Source of the DNA: [Eubacterium] saphenum
GTDB taxonomy: Bacteria; Bacillota; Clostridia; Oscillospirales; Ruminococcaceae
Length of the DNA: 8,478 bases
Assembly: GCA_004555855.1 (NCBI GenBank)
Contig: SFJQ01000069.1
Location: 1-8,478 of the forward strand
Direction: 5' to 3'
Under the pieces are notes generated by a model. That model did not search any database, was not told the origin of the DNA, and saw only the letters and a program-made list of their open reading frames with translations. Shown in pieces: positions 5,642-8,478 of the stretch (within the stretch, counting starts at the first letter, position 1; the number at the start of each line of letters is the position of its first letter). A program made the translations under genes and the position numbers.

Positions 5642-6319
5642 ATGATTTTTTTGTTGGAGGACGACGCGAATATCCGCAGCTTCGTGCTTTACGCGCTCAC
5701 AAATTCGGGGCTTGAAGCAAAGGGCTTCGAGCGTCCCTCGGAGTTCTGGGAAGCGATGAAAGGCGAGCTGCCGGAGCTTGTTCTGCTTGACATAATGCTT
5801 CCCGAGGAGGACGGGCTTTCGGTTCTCGGAAAACTCCGAAAAACGCCGAAAACCGCGGCTTTGCCCGTGATTATGCTCACGGCGAAAGGCTCGGAGTACG
5901 ACAAGGTTATCGGCTTGGACAGCGGCGCGGACGACTATATCGTGAAGCCGTTCGGGACAATGGAGATGATTTCCCGCATAAAAGCGCTGCTTCGCCGCAC
6001 TTCCCCGACCGCCGACAAGGAGTACAAAAGCGCAAGGCTCTGCGTCAATCCCGCAAAGCATATCGTTAAGGTTGACGGGAACGAGGTTCAGCTCACGTTC
6101 AAAGAATTTGAGCTGCTGTGCTGTCTTATCGAGAACGCAGGAAATGTTCTCACACGCGAAAAAATCCTCGCAAAAGTGTGGGATTACGGCTTCGCGGGCG
6201 AGAGCAGAACCGTTGATGTTCACATCAGAACGCTTCGGCAAAAACTCGGCGTTTGCGGCGATATGATTGAAACTGTGCGCGGCGTGGGATATAGATTCTC
6301 CGACAATTCAATGGGGTAA
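5642..6319 (+). CDS. phoP: PhoP/PhoB-type response regulator, OmpR family
   Basis: A 225-residue DNA-binding response regulator. The receiver domain (about 1-120) has the acidic pair Asp7/Asp8, phosphoacceptor Asp50 in L-L-D-I-M-L-P, Thr80 in M-L-T-A-K and Lys102 in V-K-P-F, all as expected for an active receiver. The C-terminal winged helix (about 128-222) shows L-T-F-K-E-F-E-L-L, V-W-D-Y-G, the recognition-helix region S-R-T-V-D-V-H-I-R-T-L-R-Q-K-L and the wing V-R-G-V-G-Y-R-F. Its place after phoU and before a PhoR-type kinase, together with the TTAACA repeats at the operon promoter, points to the phosphate regulator (PhoP in Bacillus naming, PhoB in proteobacterial naming). AAGGTG lies seven bases before the ATG. 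The specific regulon is inferred, not shown. Confidence 0.9.
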   Translation: MIFLLEDDANIRSFVLYALTNSGLEAKGFERPSEFWEAMKGELPELVLLDIMLPEEDGLSVLGKLRKTPKTAALPVIMLTAKGSEYDKVIGLDSGADDYIVKPFGTMEMISRIKALLRRTSPTADKEYKSARLCVNPAKHIVKVDGNEVQLTFKEFELLCCLIENAGNVLTREKILAKVWDYGFAGESRTVDVHIRTLRQKLGVCGDMIETVRGVGYRFSDNSMG

Positions 6320-6323
6320 TTTT

Positions 6324-7997
6324 ATGACAAAACGAATTTTTTTGTCAACCTTTTTTGTGTCATTTGCCTCGGTGATTATTGCGATTATAATAGTTTTAGG
6401 GGCAAACTATGCGAAAAATCTCGACAATTTTACAAAACAGCTTGAAGAGGAAACGGGGCTTCTGAGCGTTTCGCTTGCCGATGAAAACGCCGATGATATT
6501 GAAAATAATCTGGCGAAGCTTTCGGGTTTTTCGAGCAGAATTAGTTATATAGCGGCTGACGGCACGGTTTTGTTCGATAACAAGGCGAATCCCGCCGAGA
6601 TGGAAAATCACGCAAACCGCGATGAGATTATCGCGGCAAAACAGTCCGGAAAGGGCACGGCAACCCGCGAAAGCCACACCCTTTCCGAGCGCACGATTTA
6701 CTGCGCGAGAGTGCTTGAAAATGGCGATATAATCCGCGTTTCCGGCACGCAGGACACCGTTCTCGGTATGATTTTCGACTTGTGGTGGGGGGTGCTGCTG
6801 GCGCTTATTCTGGCGCTGATTTTGAGTTTGCTGCTAGCCGATTTGACCGCAAACAAAATAGTTAAACCTATAAACAAAATCGACCTCAAAAATCCCGATA
6901 TCGATGAAAATTACAGCGAAATCGCGCCGCTTCTCCACGAGATAAAAAACCGCAACATCGAAATTGAAAGCCGTATGAACGAGCTTTCGCGGGCGCGCGC
7001 GGAGTTTTCGCTCATAACCGAAAATATGAGCGAGGGCTTTATCATCACCGATAAAAACGCGGAAGTGCTGTCGTACAACAACTCTGCGCTGAAAATTCTC
7101 GGCGCTGAGTTCAACGAAAATTCCCGGAACATCTTCACCCTAAACCACAACGAGAGCTTTATCGAGGCTATTGAAAACGCGCTCAAGGGTGAACGAAACG
7201 AGGTTAATCTCACGCTCTCCGACAGGGTTTATCAGGTTATCGCAAGCCCCGTTTTCTCGCGCGGTGAGCCGAACGGCACGGTTATCATAATCCTCGATAT
7301 CACCGAAAAAGAAAGCCGCGAGGAGCTTCGACGCGAGTTTACCTCAAACGTTTCGCATGAGCTGAAAACGCCGCTTACCACGATTTACGGTATCTCCGAT
7401 ATGTTGGCGGGCGGCATCGTCAAGCCCGAGGATATCAAAGAGTTTTCCGAGAAAATCAAAAGCGAAGCAAGCCGCCTGATAACGCTCATCGAGGACATCA
7501 TCAACCTCTCGCGGCTGGACGAAAATTCCTACAAGGACGAGCGAGAGGCAGTCGATTTGCACGAGCTCGCCGAAACCTGCGCCGACAGGCTCTCAAAAGC
7601 CGCGGAAAATGCCGGAGTTACGCTCAGGGTCACGGGCGAAAAGGCGGAGATTACCGGCGTTTATCCCGTGCTCGATGAAATTTTCTACAACCTGCTCGAC
7701 AATGCCATAAAATACAACAAAGAAGGCGGTTCTGCCGAAATAAACATCTCGCAGACCGATGATTTCGTCAAGGCAACGTTCACCGATACGGGAATCGGAA
7801 TCCCGCCCGAGAGCGTTGACCGTGTTTTCGAGCGATTTTATAGGGTTGACAAGAGCCGCTCGCGCAAAATCGGCGGAACGGGTCTGGGACTTTCGATAGT
7901 CAAGCACGGCGTCACGCTTCACGGCGGCACAATCGGCTTGAAAAGCACCGAAAACAGCGGCACGGAAATCACCGTTCTTCTCCCGAAACACAAATAA
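6324..7997 (+). CDS. phoR: PhoR-type membrane sensor histidine kinase
   Basis: A 557-residue sensor kinase. TM1 is at about 5-29. An extracytoplasmic domain (about 30-147) holds I-S-Y-I-A-A-D-G-T-V-L-F-D-N, the PAS-like fold typical of PhoR relatives. TM2 is at about 149-173, followed by a short HAMP-like linker and a cytoplasmic PAS domain from about 226 (M-S-E-G-F-I-I-T-D). The dimerisation domain has the phosphorylated His345 in V-S-H-E-L-K-T-P. The ATPase domain has the N box N-L-L-D-N-A-I-K-Y (456-464), D-T-G-I-G-I (488-493), F-E-R-F-Y-R-V-D and G-G-T-G-L-G-L (517-523). All catalytic motifs are intact. The ATG at 6324 is four bases after the regulator stop, with only a weak GGGG-type site, suggesting translational coupling. 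An in-frame ATG at 6267 lies inside the regulator gene and would put residues ahead of TM1, so it is rejected. Partner: the adjacent regulator. Confidence 0.93.
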   Translation: MTKRIFLSTFFVSFASVIIAIIIVLGANYAKNLDNFTKQLEEETGLLSVSLADENADDIENNLAKLSGFSSRISYIAADGTVLFDNKANPAEMENHANRDEIIAAKQSGKGTATRESHTLSERTIYCARVLENGDIIRVSGTQDTVLGMIFDLWWGVLLALILALILSLLLADLTANKIVKPINKIDLKNPDIDENYSEIAPLLHEIKNRNIEIESRMNELSRARAEFSLITENMSEGFIITDKNAEVLSYNNSALKILGAEFNENSRNIFTLNHNESFIEAIENALKGERNEVNLTLSDRVYQVIASPVFSRGEPNGTVIIILDITEKESREELRREFTSNVSHELKTPLTTIYGISDMLAGGIVKPEDIKEFSEKIKSEASRLITLIEDIINLSRLDENSYKDEREAVDLHELAETCADRLSKAAENAGVTLRVTGEKAEITGVYPVLDEIFYNLLDNAIKYNKEGGSAEINISQTDDFVKATFTDTGIGIPPESVDRVFERFYRVDKSRSRKIGGTGLGLSIVKHGVTLHGGTIGLKSTENSGTEITVLLPKHK

Positions 7998-8000
7998 ACT

Positions 8001-8033
8001 AATTCCCCGAAAGACTAATTCGGGGAATTTTTT
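8001..8033 (+). terminator. Rho-independent terminator of the pst-pho operon
   Basis: A perfect 11-bp stem pairs 8001-8011 with 8019-8029 around a seven-base loop. The T run at 8028-8033 follows the C/G core. It lies three bases after the phoR stop and closes the operon before the next promoter. Confidence 0.93.
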
Positions 8034-8042
8034 AAAACTGTA

Positions 8043-8071
8043 TTGATTTTATCGATAAAAGATGATATAAT
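8043..8071 (+). promoter_or_regulatory. Strong sigma-A promoter with extended -10
   Basis: TTGATT (8043-8048), a 17-base spacer, and TGA-TATAAT (TATAAT at 8066-8071). It begins ten bases after the operon terminator and reads into the partial gene at 8128. A perfect palindrome fills most of the spacer. Confidence 0.82.
8047..8060. promoter_or_regulatory. 14-bp perfect palindrome in the promoter spacer (possible operator)
   Basis: TTTTATCGATAAAA is fully self-complementary. It overlaps the last two bases of the -35 and lies within the spacer before the -10, where a bound dimeric repressor would block RNA polymerase. The owner of such a site is unknown. Confidence 0.45.
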
Positions 8072-8127
8072 GATTACAGATGTTTGAAAATATTAGTGTT
8101 GGCTTTATAAAAACGCAGGGTGATTTT

Positions 8128-8478
8128 ATGGTAACGTGGTTGTATTTTTTAACATTTGCTGCTTCTATTATTATGATGGCAAGCTTTTTGCTTCGTAACA
8201 GCAAAATTGACACAGGATATGTTCTTTTCGGACTGACGATTGTCACAACGGCAATGGGACGATGGTTTATTGCTGCTTCAGATTCGCTGGGTCAGGCTGT
8301 TTTCGGAAACAAGATTTTACTTCTGGGAACTTGTTTTTTGCCGCTGACGATGATTATGCTGATGGCACGATTCAGCAAAATCCGCATTCCGAAAATTATC
8401 TTAACGCTGATTACGGTTTACTCGGCACTTGTTTTCTGCAGCGCTATGACAGTCGGTCATACCGATTGGTATTACGTT
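8128..8478 (+). CDS. Membrane sensor protein, N-terminal part (7TM sensor-like), cut by window end
   Basis: An open frame of 117 codons runs off the end of the window without a stop. It is highly hydrophobic, with helices at about 3-22, 30-50, 60-80 and 88-108, separated by short charged turns. The segment G-N-K-I-L-L-L-G-T-C-F-L-P (60-72) resembles the conserved N-K-x-x-Y-L-G-x-x-F-L-P stretch in the seven-helix N-terminal region (HisKA_7TM-like) of Clostridial histidine kinases and GGDEF or HD-GYP proteins. The output domain lies outside the window, so its signalling type cannot be told. The start is the ATG at 8128, behind AGGGTGAT. An in-frame ATG at 8080 would lie almost at the transcription start with no ribosome site. 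It appears more AT-rich than the pst genes. The 7TM assignment is by resemblance. Confidence 0.7.
   Translation, partial: MVTWLYFLTFAASIIMMASFLLRNSKIDTGYVLFGLTIVTTAMGRWFIAASDSLGQAVFGNKILLLGTCFLPLTMIMLMARFSKIRIPKIILTLITVYSALVFCSAMTVGHTDWYYV

Noticed and set aside
5195..6241. A 348-codon open frame on the minus strand opposite phoU and the regulator
   Set aside because: It lies wholly opposite two clear genes whose codon use keeps the antisense frame open. It has no ribosome site, and its translation is rich in Arg, Ser and Cys with no domain sense.
6267..6323. In-frame upstream ATG extending the kinase by 19 residues
   Set aside because: It overlaps the regulator's recognition-helix region and adds a non-conserved stretch before TM1; the ATG at 6324 sits just after the regulator stop.
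8149..8154. A TTAACA like the Pho box
   Set aside because: Single copy inside the coding part of the partial sensor gene, with no neighbouring repeats at 11-base spacing.

Overview
The window looks like chromosomal DNA from a low-to-mid-GC Gram-positive bacterium, most likely a gut-type member of Clostridia (Oscillospiraceae/Ruminococcus-like). This is inferred from strong AGGAGG-type ribosome sites, consensus sigma-A promoters (several with an extended TGn -10), a lipoprotein PstS, B. subtilis-style TTAACA Pho boxes, and the family resemblance of the proteins. No rRNA, tRNA, CRISPR array or mobile element is visible.

Layout. The left end (about 1-1370) carries two leftward genes, each with its own promoter: a four-helix membrane protein resembling DUF2975 and a single-domain macro (ADP-ribose-binding) protein. 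From about 1399 to 8033 there is one rightward phosphate-starvation operon: Pho-box promoter, pstS, an internal terminator/attenuator, pstC, pstA, pstB, phoU, a PhoP/PhoB-type response regulator, a PhoR-type sensor kinase, and a strong final terminator. Past it, a new promoter with a perfect 14-bp palindrome in its spacer drives a membrane protein cut off by the window end. That protein resembles the N-terminal seven-helix sensor region of Clostridial signalling proteins.

How the genes work together. PstS captures phosphate outside the membrane, PstC and PstA form the channel, and PstB hydrolyses ATP. PhoU is the usual link between transporter state and the PhoR kinase. PhoR phosphorylates the regulator, which most likely binds the TTAACA repeats in front of pstS and so controls its own operon. 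The terminator after pstS would let the binding protein be made in excess over the channel. A promoter-like sequence inside pstB could keep phoU and the two regulator genes at a basal level.

The most unusual observation is that PstS is circularly permuted. The half that normally comes second (with the R-x-D-G-S-G-T phosphate loop) directly follows the lipobox. The half that normally comes first (with the G-S-T-S-V loop) comes last, and the protein ends at the N-W-S-E motif that is normally mid-protein. The total length is that of one ordinary PstS, so this is a reordering and not a tandem duplication.
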